DNA from: Sipunculus nudus
Taxonomy: Eukaryota > Annelida > Sipuncula > Golfingiida > Sipunculidae
DNA: 64,000 nt
Direction of reading: 5' to 3'
Assembly (NCBI GenBank): GCA_026874595.1
Contig: CM049311.1
Coordinates: 59,711,953-59,775,952, forward strand
Below, in pieces: positions 53,101 to 55,763 of the stretch. The notes under the pieces were generated by a model. The model did not search any database. It saw only the letters and a list, made by a program, of their open reading frames with translations, and was not told the DNA's origin. The stretch's first letter is position 1; every line of letters starts with the position of its first letter. The position numbers and the translations under genes are program-made.

Positions 53101-55157
53101 TGGCATCCATCCGACATTTGTTTCTGTGAAAATTGCTCATATCTCCAGATTGGTTCAAGGTATTGGTCTGAAATTGGCATGTCCATCTTTGAAAGTTTTC
53201 TTGTAAACCAGAAAGGTGGCGCCATCTACCTTCCTGTTTCTGTAAAATAAATTAATGCTATTTCTGAGGAGTGATTTGCCCAATTGGCCTGAAATTGTGC
53301 ATATTCATAGATCTTGGACTCCTCCATCTTGTCTTCAAGACTGATGGTGCCATCTGCAATTGTTTCGGCATGGCATCCCTCTGTACATGTACTTTGAGTG
53401 AAAATTGCTCATAGTTCAGGATTGGTTCAAGGTATAGGTCTGAAATGTAGCATGTCCATCCATCTTGGGAAGTTTTCTCATACACCAGACAGGTGGCACC
53501 ACCTACCTTCCTGTTTTTGTAGAATAAATTAATGCCCTTTTCTGAGGAGTGATTTGCCCTATTGGCCTGAAAATGTGCATATCCATAGATATTGGACTCC
53601 TCCATCTTGTACTTAAGACTTGTGGCGCCATCTGCAATAGTTTTGGCATGGGGTCCATCTGTACATGTGCTTTGGGTGAAAATTGCTCATATCTCAGGAA
53701 TGGTTCAAGGTATTGGTTGAAATTTGGCATGTCAATCCATCATGGGAAGTTTTCTTATAAATGAGACAGGCAGCGCCACTTACCTTCCCGTTTCTGTAAA
53801 ATAAATTAATGCTCTTTCTGAGGAGTGATTTGCCCAATTGGCCTGAAATTGTGCATATTCATAGATCTCGGACTCCTCTATCTTGTACCCAAGACTGGTG
53901 GGCCATCTGCAGTCATTTTGCCGTGGCGTCCATCCATATATGTGCTTTGGGTGGAAATTGCTCAGATCTCTGGAGTGGTTCAAGGTATTGGTCTTAAAAA
54001 TTGGCATGTCTATCCATCTTGGAAAATTTTCTTGTTAACCAGACAGGTGGCGCCACCTACCTTCCCATTTCTGTAAAATAAATTAGTGCTCTTTCTGAGA
54101 AGTGATTAGCCCTAATGGCTTGAAATTGTGCATATTCATAGATCTCGGACTCCTCTATCTTGTACCTAAGACTGGTGGGCCATCTGCAGTCATTGTGCTG
54201 TGGCATCCATCTGTATTCTGCTTTGGATGAAAAATTGCTCATATCTCTGGAGTGGTTCATGGTATAGGTCTTAAAATTTGGCATGTCTATCCATCTTGGA
54301 AAATTTTTTTGATAACCAGACAGGTGGTGCCACCTATGTTCCTGTTTCTGTAAAATAAATTAATGCTCTTTTTCTCAAGAGAGATTCAACATATCGGCCC
54401 CCATATTTGGTGAAAAATATTGTTTCTAAAGTTGATAGATGGAAGAAACCATAGTCATTTGCCAAGTGTCAATATATGCTAATGAAGATGGGGTGCCTAT
54501 TATTAAGGGGGGGGGGCATAATTGTCTGGGGATGCTATGGCATTTGCTGTGCCATGAAAACTAGTTCTTGTATGGCTGCCAGGCACATATTTTAAAACAT
54601 TTTGCAATAACTTTAGATACTACTGTAATTTTTCCTGAAAATGTTTGTCTTTTAGGTTATTTGCAGTAATAAATTTCACACTGATCTGACATACATTATG
54701 GCCCCAAGACTGCCATTTAGAGAAACTTGTTATTGTTTGGCCCTAATTTAGCACCTTTTATATGGTCCCATACCTCTAGTTTTCATTATTTTACTTAATT
54801 CATGTATAATTTTCATTTAAACACATTTTATATTTTGAAGTAAATGCTGTCCAGCCACCACTAAAAGTTAACATCTTTAAAGCATATCAAGTTGTAACCT
54901 GGAATATGAGTTTCATTAAATAACATACTGACACATTGTACATCATTTGTCTTCCAGGCTGAAGCCATATACAACCAAGGACAGACCAGTGATGAAGCCG
55001 TGCAGGCCTACTTTTCTTTAGCTCGGTTTGCTGATGCTCAGTATCAACACATTGTCAAATACATGAAGTCCAGTGCCTTTGAGCAGAAGCGACAGCTGAT
55101 CATACAGGCTAAACAGGAGATGGGGAAAATTAAGGAAATACAGCAGCAGGGCAGCAT
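305..55157 (+). CDS. ATM: ATM serine/threonine kinase gene, partial: 22 internal coding exons
   Basis: ATM is a PI3K-related kinase that senses DNA double-strand breaks through the MRN complex and phosphorylates checkpoint and repair proteins in the nucleus. The spliced exons (305-462 to 54958-55157) give about 1,206 codons without a stop. They match ATM in order: the segment with VTVLPYFACGD, the CLGELGP motif, LQPFREVRKK, the AVLPFLIHDVL segment that precedes the FAT domain, then FAT motifs such as FWLQLDYLQLSQAAQHC, MAWRNTQWN and SLARFADAQYQ followed by YMKSS. These are ATM-specific rather than ATR, DNA-PKcs or mTOR. All splice phases agree. The kinase and FATC domains are not in the window, and the part upstream of exon 1 is also missing. 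Introns are greatly enlarged by transposons. Exon borders come from reading frame and splice consensus, not transcripts. Confidence 0.95.
785..1860. repeat. Degenerate tandem repeat array with GGTCAAGGTCAC core
   Basis: Blocks of about 230-270 bp recur, each with a phrase like GATGATAACTCCAGTTGGG, then TTTTGATTTTAGGGTCATGAGG and GTCAAGGTCACAGG. Similar phrases occur at 43440-43760, so this is a dispersed family. It begins near a small hairpin at about 792-822 and a CTGTCTGTATGACTGTCTGT stretch, resembling the 5' part of pearl/Helentron-like elements. No coding capacity is seen. Confidence 0.6.
2397..2631 (+). CDS. ATM: ATM exon e2, solenoid region
   Basis: Bounded by CCCACAG and GTTGTG. The first base completes the Arg codon from e1, then 78 codons follow (CCKKTIVAQL to MLEKKLTSQ). 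VTVLPYFACGD and the TYDMLE motif are clear ATM matches. It ends in phase 0. The donor GTTGTG is weak but is the only one that keeps the frame. Confidence 0.93.
2632..3401. other. Intron between e2 and e3
   Basis: AT-rich sequence. I see no coding exon, element boundary or RNA gene in it. Confidence 0.55.
3402..3481 (+). CDS. ATM: ATM exon e3, solenoid region
   Basis: Bounded by TTCTACAG and GTAAGT. It encodes RINQSITTNLDETVVYVLKM and continues to NDA plus two bases. The phase-2 AT joins the G at 4418 to make Met. Confidence 0.88.
3611..4268 (+). mobile_element. Helentron-like non-autonomous element B1 with 180-bp internal repeats
   Basis: It starts at a T tract followed by ATGCCCCCGCCACAAAGTG and a CCGTCC stretch. 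It contains three tandem units of about 180 bp (from about 3692, 3872 and 4052), each with a CGGACTTTTTTTCGCAATG-like phrase. It ends with GGCGGGGGCATT, a perfect 6-bp hairpin GTGTCG-TTC-CGACAC, then ATCTAG followed by TT. A second copy lies at 16403-18106, where a target comparison fixes these ends. A 3' hairpin plus CTAG before TT is typical of Helitron/Helentron-related elements; the class is inferred because no Rep/helicase gene is present. Confidence 0.7.
4418..4538 (+). CDS. ATM: ATM exon e4, solenoid region
   Basis: Bounded by CATACAG and GTACAG. It encodes NPESNPPHFPPAVIQKTLVY followed by LTSCHDAKAKTLVSLLTKSQ. The NPPHFP motif is highly characteristic of ATM. It enters in phase 2 and ends in phase 0. 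Confidence 0.94.
4832..5055 (+). CDS. ATM: ATM exon e5, solenoid region
   Basis: Bounded by TTGTTGCAG and GTGTGT. It runs from DGVQRVLLSLCENMA to CADPNRSS plus two bases. The stretch SWAFVLRAVLFVLIHTIN closely matches ATM. It ends in phase 2. Confidence 0.94.
5526..6421. mobile_element. TIR element F1 with TTAA target site (piggyBac-like MITE), interrupted
   Basis: The left end is TTAA-AGGGGCCCAATCACC. The right end is the imperfect inverted copy GGTGAATGGGCATCT-TTAA. A related copy surrounds the DIRS derivative at 31584-34441 and supplies an uninterrupted version of the right half. Element G (5886-6389) is inserted near its right end. TTAA duplications are typical of piggyBac-type transposons; the class is an inference from the ends, because there is no transposase. 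Confidence 0.68.
5886..6389 (+). mobile_element. Helentron-like element G nested in F1
   Basis: It starts in a T tract followed by AGCTGACTGTATATGACC and ends with the palindromic hairpin GACCCATGGGTC, then CCTTG before TT. The matching position in F2 (about 34405-34420) is uninterrupted: ATTCTTTTTCAAAAGG there versus ATTCTTTTT-element-TTAAAAATG here. The internal stretch GTCCACTTACCTGTCCATCTG is a decayed CCGT-type run. Confidence 0.65.
7107..7203 (+). CDS. ATM: ATM exon e6, solenoid region
   Basis: Bounded by ATTTCAG and GTAATG. After completing Arg it reads ICLERDESSTITSLSLQLML and then EVCQCAVENCPQ, as in the ATM segment that follows the INK/INQ region. It ends in phase 0. Confidence 0.9.
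7572..7649 (+). CDS. ATM: ATM exon e7, solenoid region
   Basis: A 26-codon exon, ELGRFLPPVLKAVQKAQSGY plus SDLAEQ, bounded by TTTCCTCAG and GTAAAA. Both ends are in phase 0. Confidence 0.85.
7650..8325. other. Intron between e7 and e8
   Basis: AT-rich intron with nothing recognisable apart from its splice sites. Confidence 0.5.
8326..8611 (+). CDS. ATM: ATM exon e8, solenoid region
   Basis: Bounded by CACACAG and GTATCT. It runs from AKQLLDLLLVEQAG to TSIITQHS plus one base. The PLFPEHHKNYRCIQEKLK segment corresponds to the human PFPDH region, and the NQLRIMLKRHKKEL segment to the helix that follows. It ends in phase 1; the G joins AC at 24774 to make Asp. Confidence 0.92.
8872..10995. repeat. 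Dispersed repeat family E, array with AGGTGGCGCCACCT palindromes
   Basis: TTTTAGCGAACCTGTGAGCT-like starts occur at 8872, about 9391 and about 9527. They are followed by degenerate units of about 270 bp, each with a phrase such as ATATCTCAGGACTGG, then TTTTGCATGTTTATAGATC and CAGGTGGCGCCACCTACAT. The 14-bp palindrome is intact at 9842 and 10528 and degenerate at other positions. The short ORFs here are translations of the repeat. Related copies lie at 23640-24135, 34743-36453, 39911-41880 and 52290-54564. The starts and hairpin/CTAG or CTTG ends suggest Helentron-like elements. Confidence 0.65.
11050..11112. repeat. (TA)n microsatellite
   Basis: About 60 bp of almost pure TA dinucleotides with a short AAATAAATA interruption, between the family E array and element A1. 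Confidence 0.95.
11822..14454 (+). mobile_element. Helentron-like element A2, inserted inside A1
   Basis: A full-length copy of the A family: a palindrome after the T tract, a (CCGT)n stretch (about 11875-11930), internal non-coding AT-rich sequence and the 3' end GTGACCCATAGGTCCCTTG at 14436-14454. It sits head-to-tail within its relative A1, so two 5' ends occur about 600 bp apart. The VRPSVRPSV-type ORF here is only the CCGT repeat. Confidence 0.72.
11876..11930 (+). repeat. (CCGT)n tetranucleotide run in A2
   Basis: About a dozen CCGT/CTGT units. Equivalent runs occur at about 11264-11300 in A1 and 55936-55978 in A4, at the same distance from the 5' palindrome. Such a subterminal tetranucleotide run is a trait of bivalve pearl/Helentron-associated elements. 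Confidence 0.85.
16403..18106 (+). mobile_element. Helentron-like element B2 inserted in A1, with extra 180-bp units
   Basis: Same ends as B1: ATGCCCCCGCCACAAA (partly duplicated here) and a hairpin GTGTCG-TACCGACAC followed by ATCTAG before TT. The uninterrupted target is seen in A2 (about 14400) and A4 (about 58440). It holds about five tandem 180-bp units (about 16490, 16668, 16850, one split by D, and 17893) against three in B1. No coding sequence was found. Confidence 0.75.
17040..17720 (+). mobile_element. Helentron-like element D nested in B2
   Basis: It starts in a T tract followed by AGCCCTCAGCTCGTAGG and GCTGATGGGCTATTGTCG, with a CCGTCC-rich stretch. It ends AGC-TTTT-GCT (small hairpin), AATATTCTAG before TT. 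It interrupts one 180-bp unit of B2, which resumes at 17721 with TTATGCAATGGAATGC. This is the deepest level of the nest. Confidence 0.62.
18153..18475. other. Intron spacer between A1 and DIRS copy R1
   Basis: AT-rich spacer. Its first 40 bp (AAGTCTTCAACCTCTTAAG and onward) repeat the sequence at 11010-11050 with a few changes, so the two copies flank the TA tract and the A1 nest. Confidence 0.6.
18772..20590 (+). pseudogene. DIRS R1 gag-like ORF, frameshifted
   Basis: The ATG at 18772 starts MEVSWTCSSCG. A cysteine-rich N-terminus follows, with CSSC, CLGCH and CFYC, as in DIRS gag proteins, then a Pro/Ala/Ser-rich middle. The C-terminal part is in another frame around 20085-20590 and includes the LVEDCILLRRA segment. 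A long G run at 19002-19022 and several frameshifts break it. The ATG is chosen because R2 and R3 start at the equivalent ATG. Confidence 0.7.
20640..23045 (+). pseudogene. DIRS R1 reverse transcriptase - RNase H - tyrosine recombinase, truncated
   Basis: RT motifs are seen: RIFLVPKPHG near 20860, FKIDLPDAYFHVP near 21000, FRALLFGINIAPW near 21100. The catalytic YLDD box is YLD-W here (about 21200), so one Asp codon is missing. RNase H follows with VMTDNTTVLAYINKQGGT (about 21860). The tyrosine recombinase core has ALATAGRRAELHAL (about 22895), holding its first catalytic Arg. In-frame TGA codons lie at 20888 and 20930. The sequence ends before the HxxR and Tyr box, so no recombinase could be made. 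Confidence 0.85.
23096..23639. other. Unassigned segment downstream of R1
   Basis: The first 150 bp are AT-rich; the rest (about 23280-23640) is CpG-rich and contains an open antisense ORF. No repeat boundary was recognised. Confidence 0.4.
23254..23604 (-). CDS. Unidentified antisense ORF, possible orphan first exon
   Basis: A 116-codon ORF on the minus strand. An internal Met at 23520 gives MAASVIFDNEEIAQSFLDSD and continues through an acidic, hydrophobic segment to a Cys/His-containing end. The ATGGCGGC start and CpG-rich context resemble a genuine 5' exon or the first exon of a DNA transposon. I do not recognise the family. It lies between the R1 end and family E repeats within the ATM intron, on the opposite strand. 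It may equally be a chance ORF. Confidence 0.25.
   Translation of the reverse strand: MTNRVQITVTFLSCVRDMTGHDRRSRSIMAASVIFDNEEIAQSFLDSDQLMGQVFLINSMKMTASFIIDLEELTDLLREWANGDVMDRTERCRTSNRHAHISHVSRHDELMKYIFD
23640..24135. repeat. Family E repeat fragments with hairpin/CTAG and CTTG ends
   Basis: The segment includes GTTTGTCTGTCGTTGGC, TTTTGCATGTTTATACATC and CAACCTACATACTC phrases of family E. It reaches GACTACCCGTATTCTAG before TTTT at 23939, matching the end at 36453. A second end, ATTAGGTCTGTAGGACTTGT at about 24115-24134, matches 41860-41880. These look like 3' parts of elements whose 5' parts are the 8.9-11 kb array. Confidence 0.55.
24539..24773 (+). repeat. 41-bp tandem repeat that includes the exon e9 acceptor
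   Basis: Six units end at AG positions 24572, 24609 (degraded), 24650, 24691, 24732 and 24773. The last four are exactly 41 bp long. Each unit begins with a copy of the first bases of exon e9 (TGAAGGCTGTGCCTT) and ends with a polypyrimidine-CACAG-like acceptor. The last AG is the authentic splice site. The first unit is preceded by GTATGCAG followed by ACATTGAATGC, an even closer copy of the exon start. Confidence 0.9.
24774..25032 (+). CDS. ATM: ATM exon e9, solenoid region with CLGELGP motif
   Basis: Bounded by TTCACAG and GTATGT. It joins the phase-1 G of e8 to read DIEGCALLSRLVLKLMEL, then the diagnostic AIAQCLGELGPVPL, ending CLLNP plus two bases (phase 2). Its acceptor is the last unit of a 41-bp tandem repeat. 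The previous intron is 16.2 kb and filled with transposons. Confidence 0.94.
25033..26568. other. Intron between e9 and e10
   Basis: AT-rich. A possible eroded TTAA-type TIR start, CTTAAAGGGGCCAATTCACT, lies at 25809-25828 and resembles the ends of F1 and F2. No matching right end was found. Nothing else is recognisable. Confidence 0.45.
26569..26713 (+). CDS. ATM: ATM exon e10, solenoid region
   Basis: Bounded by TGTTACAG and GTACAG. After completing Asp it reads VELVSVTSQVLKHLLSTKTA and ends PLFQHLQPFREVRKK, matching the human LQPFR motif. It ends in phase 0. Confidence 0.94.
26714..27360. other. Intron between e10 and e11
   Basis: Contains a short poly-C run (26873-26882) and otherwise AT-rich sequence with no recognised element. 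Confidence 0.5.
27361..27555 (+). CDS. ATM: ATM exon e11, solenoid region
   Basis: Bounded by CCAACCAG and GTAAGT. It encodes 65 codons, APALQSVPSLDTSHFLEQIV to VLWPLRPVCAMQ. The WICHLCCALIDS segment parallels the human WIKTLTCAFLDS stretch. Both ends are in phase 0. Confidence 0.94.
28010..28272 (+). CDS. ATM: ATM exon e12, solenoid to FAT boundary
   Basis: Bounded by TTTCCAG and GTAATG. It starts ADFSEAVLPFLIHDVL, a strong ATM match, and ends VVQYLRQQDRPAA plus two bases (phase 2). Confidence 0.95.
28337..30351. mobile_element. 2-kb TIR transposon with TA target site, non-coding (pogo/mariner-like ends)
   Basis: The left end is TA-CCGTAAAAGTCGTTGCAGAAG. The right end is its inverted copy, CTTCTGCAACGACTTTTACGG-TA, about 25 bp of near-perfect terminal inverted repeat flanked by TA. 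Subterminal GCGACTTGTA-type motifs occur at both ends (28372-28381, 30307-30317). The 2,015-bp interior has no convincing transposase ORF. TA duplication and this type of TIR suggest the Tc1/mariner-pogo group. Confidence 0.75.
30352..31217. other. Intron remainder upstream of e13
   Basis: AT-rich. A possible small TIR remnant, CTCTTTAAAGGGCAATT, occurs near 30540. No gene is seen. Confidence 0.45.
31218..31352 (+). CDS. ATM: ATM exon e13, start of FAT domain
   Basis: The acceptor is TTGACAG. The first A completes Arg, then GKTSLAWNNNFWLQLDYLQL continues to SAVLLAEIWCMQQ plus TG. This matches the beginning of the human FAT domain (FWLDLNYLEVA, LLYAEI). The donor at 31353 (GTTCGT) is non-ideal but gives the phase needed by e14. 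The nearby GTAAGC at 31357 is a better donor by sequence but breaks the frame, so the 3' border is less certain. Confidence 0.88.
32152..32289 (+). pseudogene. DIRS R2 gag N-terminal remnant
   Basis: ATG at 32152: MENPSYFSTCGSLIPAWDSH, then CFPC and CFYC, then TGA after 45 codons. It aligns with the cysteine-rich start of R1 and R3 gag. The first CxxC is reduced to a single Cys. Confidence 0.75.
32390..34060 (+). pseudogene. DIRS R2 reverse transcriptase and RNase H, decayed
   Basis: The frame passes through RRWRPIIGLKRLN (about 32450), FKIDLTDAYFHVPIHP (about 32570), FRALPFGISVAPWIF and an intact YLDDWLVHA box (about 32775). It stops at LHGALN followed by TAG (33053). RNase H follows in another frame with VMTDNTTVVASINRQGGT (about 33350). 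No recombinase core is present before the inverted repeat at 34043. Confidence 0.83.
34743..36453. mobile_element. Family E repeat element with hairpin/CTAG 3' end
   Basis: Degenerate units of about 270 bp with GACAGGTGGCGCCACCTACA (the 14-bp palindrome at 35190 and 36024), ATATCTCGGGAACCGTTTGA and TTTTGCATGTGTATAGATC phrases. The 3' end is AGTC-ACTTGTC-GACT (hairpin), ACCCTTATTCTAG before TTTT at 36453, identical in plan to the B and D ends. No protein-coding sequence was found. The left end is uncertain. Confidence 0.6.
36454..37117. other. Intron remainder upstream of e14
   Basis: AT-rich sequence with no identified element; ends in the TTCACAG acceptor. Confidence 0.5.
37118..37333 (+). 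CDS. ATM: ATM exon e14, FAT domain
   Basis: Bounded by TTCACAG and GTATTA. It reads EQLHGRGDGRGDQPDYDEFG, a polar loop, then ALMLDISCQIRGPDAVYGYG with AGKITNKKT, which parallels the human IYRSIGEPDSLYGCGGGK segment. Enters and leaves in phase 2. The loop is more acidic and Gly-rich than in human ATM. Confidence 0.92.
37334..38251. other. Intron between e14 and e15
   Basis: AT-rich, no identified element. Confidence 0.5.
38252..38354 (+). CDS. ATM: ATM exon e15, FAT domain
   Basis: Bounded by GTTGTAG and GTCAGC. It reads IQTYKHEKNWTQALLVYDQM and ends AAVEHGLLQ, matching human LRTYEHEAMWGKALVTYD. Ends in phase 0. Confidence 0.94.
38988..39124 (+). CDS. ATM: ATM exon e16, FAT domain
   Basis: Bounded by AAACAG and GTTAGT. 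It runs from ALDKFGGHHMLDQYLKKTG through the diagnostic MAWRNTQWN to HVSS plus two bases. Confidence 0.95.
39125..39728. other. Intron between e16 and e17
   Basis: AT-rich, no identified element. Confidence 0.5.
39729..39830 (+). CDS. ATM: ATM exon e17, FAT domain
   Basis: Bounded by TCATTCAG and GTAGAC. After completing Arg it reads SEDAVSYSKAVYTCLQSLQN and ends YMVNQA plus two bases, as in the human YHESLYNALQSLRD region. Confidence 0.93.
39911..41880. mobile_element. Family E repeat element, second long copy
   Basis: Starts ATTAGTGAACCTGTGAGCTT (as at 8872) and carries phrases such as CTATCTCAAAAATGGCAGGA and GCTAGCATCACCAAATTT. It ends CACAGGTTCATATTAGGCC-TGTA-GGCCTTGT (a hairpin) at about 41880, as at 24115-24134. 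Much decayed; no coding capacity. Confidence 0.58.
42047..42169 (+). CDS. ATM: ATM exon e18, FAT domain
   Basis: Bounded by CTTACAG and GTAAAT. After completing Arg it reads LAVVKKMGSKSLECPQSMQH and ends AVQILDT plus AA. Ends in phase 2 and joins A at 42843 to make Lys. Confidence 0.92.
42190..42446. mobile_element. 257-bp TIR element with TA target site (pogo/Tigger-like MITE)
   Basis: TA-CAGTGGAACCTGTCTGAAAG on the left and the inverted ACAGGTTTTACTG-TA on the right. Internally the phrase AAGACCACCTGTCT is repeated several times, with a doubled block of about 90 bp. It lies 20 bp downstream of the e18 donor. Confidence 0.72.
42447..42842. other. Intron remainder upstream of e19
   Basis: AT-rich, no identified element. 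Confidence 0.5.
42843..43026 (+). CDS. ATM: ATM exon e19, FAT domain
   Basis: Bounded by TTTCCCAG and GTAATG. It reads NLSEHLQLLDPMSQFEFELV, then EPVLSQRCVLVQLL, and ends AVDAGRLQ. Ends in phase 0. Confidence 0.93.
43250..43765. repeat. Dispersed repeat related to the 785-1860 array
   Basis: Starts with a GC hairpin (TGCCCTCGCAACAATGTTGC with GGAGGGGATATAG). Three units of about 130-140 bp follow, with AAAGCTTTTTGACC-, CCATTTGACCTAAACCTTTC- and GAGGTCACAGGGTCAAAGGTC-type phrases. No coding capacity. Confidence 0.6.
43828..45312. mobile_element. Non-autonomous TIR element with CAGGGTTC ends (hAT-like), inserted in the 33-bp array
   Basis: The left end CAGGGTTCGTACGTCCTT and the right end GGAAGTGTATGAACCCTG are inverted copies. 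Both subterminal regions carry repeated AAAAAGTCATGATTTTT motifs. The flanks share TTGCT. The left flank (43802-43827) is a piece of the 33-bp repeat and the right flank is its continuation, so the element landed inside that array. CAGGGTT-type ends with these motifs are typical of hAT elements in aquatic animals; the short 5-bp duplication is not, so the class is uncertain. No transposase was found. Confidence 0.68.
45313..45675 (+). repeat. 33-bp minisatellite, 11 units, ending exactly at the e20 acceptor
   Basis: Eleven units of exactly 33 bp (363 bp). They follow the pattern GTTGCTGACACAGGGTTG, then TATTGTATGCTGTCA or TGTAG. Units 6, 8, 10 and 11 end in TGTAG; unit 2 ends in TGCAG. The last TAG is the authentic acceptor, and the exon starts GTTGCTGA like a further unit. 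A partial unit survives at 43802-43827 on the far side of the hAT-like element. The long ORFs across it are artefacts of the unit length being divisible by three. Confidence 0.95.
45676..45837 (+). CDS. ATM: ATM exon e20, FAT domain
   Basis: Bounded by TGCTGTAG and GTGAGT. It encodes 54 codons, VAEGVLQHLQQVARGGEMLL, then the YDCQVKEAELFWHRQE match to the human EWQLEEAQVFWAKKEQ segment, ending AISQMSL. Both ends are in phase 0. The acceptor is the end of a 33-bp repeat array. Confidence 0.93.
46118..46446 (+). mobile_element. Short Helentron-like element C
   Basis: Starts in a T tract followed by AGCTCAACTTACCATAGG and TCATCTGACCTATAG (imperfect palindrome). It ends GTTGAGCGTT and the hairpin GTGACCC-CA-GGGTCAC, then TTG before TT. 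It is 329 bp long and a diverged short relative of the A family, with a decayed CTGTCTGG run. Its end lies 94 bp upstream of e21. Confidence 0.68.
46541..46657 (+). CDS. ATM: ATM exon e21, FAT domain
   Basis: Bounded by ATGGCCAG and GTGAGT. It reads VGQTDVKSLYARCLVTFSHW and ends SRISEQYLSK, as in human YTECLRVCGNWLAE. A second in-frame AG lies 9 bases downstream (GGGTCAG at 46549), which would drop VGQ. Both ends are in phase 0. Confidence 0.9.
46658..47124. other. Intron between e21 and the LTR element
   Basis: No recognisable gene or element. AT-rich. Confidence 0.5.
47130..47303 (-). repeat. 3' LTR of the gypsy element
   Basis: A 174-bp LTR, with a purine-rich tract on the minus strand just outside it (47304-47313, AGGGGAGGGA) acting as the likely polypurine tract. 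About 96-97% identical to the other LTR by eye. Confidence 0.93.
47584..50989 (-). pseudogene. Gypsy pol: protease, RT, RNase H, integrase (disrupted)
   Basis: On the minus strand: zinc knuckle CRACGLKGHFRHVC (about 50910), protease VIDSGATVNVIS (about 50650), RT segments VRICIDMREANKAI and TFSTLYLTSAYHQIEL (about 50000), SDDIIVYGK (about 49785), RNase H LVDASPSGLGAI (about 49340), the integrase HHCC-like segment HTGHQGVAKTKKLL (about 48710), catalytic-core VDFAGPLPSG and RTDNGPPF. It is broken near 49830-49900 and by an in-frame TAA after RTDNGPPF (about 48350). It resumes to MYGRRF and the C-terminal end at 47584. RT motif A reads LYL where an Asp is expected. Confidence 0.92.
50662..51681 (-). 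pseudogene. Gypsy gag, frameshifted
   Basis: ATG at 51681: MALPNFPAFDVHQDGNIGPR, then WKKWTERFERLL, a typical Ty3/gypsy capsid start. The frame shifts near 51235 into the segment LENLIAAARALEISEQADKV and then into a zinc-finger region with CYFCGG. The knuckle CxxCxxxxHxxxxC is in the next frame at about 50910, continuous with pol. Confidence 0.88.
51790..51805 (-). other. Probable primer binding site
   Basis: Just inside the 5' LTR on the minus strand the sequence is TCTGGCGACGAGCAG. The position fits a tRNA primer binding site; the tRNA cannot be named with confidence. Confidence 0.5.
51806..51979 (-). repeat. 5' LTR of the gypsy element
   Basis: A 174-bp LTR matching 47130-47303, next to the second CCTAT copy. 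Confidence 0.93.
52290..54564. mobile_element. Helentron-like repeat element with 270-280-bp internal units
   Basis: Starts near AAGCACGGTCGCACCGCACC. Contains about six degenerate units with GGTGGCGCCACCTACCTTCC, TGTAAAATAAATTAATGC, TGATTTGCCCAATTGGCC and CATATTCATAGATCT phrases (palindrome intact at 52908 and 54045). Ends ATGGCA-TTTGCTG-TGCCAT (hairpin), GAAAACTAG before TT at 54564. The recurrent minus-strand ORFs sharing IEESEIYEYAQFQA are translations of the repeat. Confidence 0.65.
54565..54957. other. Intron remainder upstream of e22
   Basis: AT-rich, no identified element; ends GTCTTCCAG. Confidence 0.5.
54958..55157 (+). CDS. ATM: ATM exon e22 (last in window), FAT domain
   Basis: Bounded by GTCTTCCAG and GTGAGT. 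It reads AEAIYNQGQTSDEAVQAYFS, then LARFADAQYQHIVKYMKSSA, a very strong ATM match, ending KEIQQQGS plus AT (phase 2). The last 24 bases and the donor are the first unit of a tandem repeat. The next exon is not in the window. Confidence 0.95.
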
Positions 55158-55467
55158 GTGAGTGATGGTTAATGTTTTGCTGCTTGAGATACAGTAGCAG
55201 ACCAGTTTTTGATTGGTTAATATATTTTCTGTTAGAGATACAGTAGCTGGCCTGTATGTAAGTGATGGTTAATGCATTGCTGCTTGAGATACAGTAGCAG
55301 ACCAGTTTGTAATTGATGGTTAATATATTTGCTGTTAGAGATACAGCAGCAGGCCAGTATGTAAGTGATGGTTAATGCATTGCTTCTTGAGATACAGTAG
55401 CAGACCAGTTTGTAATTGATGGTTAATATATTTGCTGTTAGAGATGCAGCAGCTAGCCAGTATGTAA
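55134..55467 (+). repeat. About 51/103-bp tandem repeat that includes the exon e22 donor
   Basis: Seven half-units of about 50 bp alternate in two forms. All start like the exon end (GAGATACAGTAGCAG versus exonic GAAATACAGCAGCAG). Half-units 3, 5 and 7 carry GTATGTAAGT at the position of the true donor CATGTGAGT. Half-units 2, 4 and 6 have lost it. The array is cut by DIRS copy R3 directly after the seventh donor-like site. Confidence 0.9.
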
Positions 55468-55763
55468 GTTTTATTACGTAAACATTGATGTGAGCCTTTT
55501 CTGTTTTAATGAGAATATTTTCTGTTAGTATTCACACGCCAGAAGCCCCACTTCCAAAATTTTCCCTGAGTAGACCTATCAGCGCCTACTTCCGCCTCAT
55601 TCTTGGTATCTAGGTCATGCCTCGTTTTGGTAGAGACACTTGTTCTTCTGGTGTTTGTGCTAGACGGATGTGTCGACGGGCTCCTCCCATCCGTCCGCTG
55701 TTGGTTTTCACATGTTCGTTGCTTCACTTACTGTAAGTACGCTTTCATTTTCCCTTGGCCACT

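Noticed and set aside
52368-54284. Series of minus-strand ORFs sharing an IEESEIYEYAQF-type peptide
   Set aside because: They repeat with the 270-280-bp unit of the repeat element and do not form a continuous gene.
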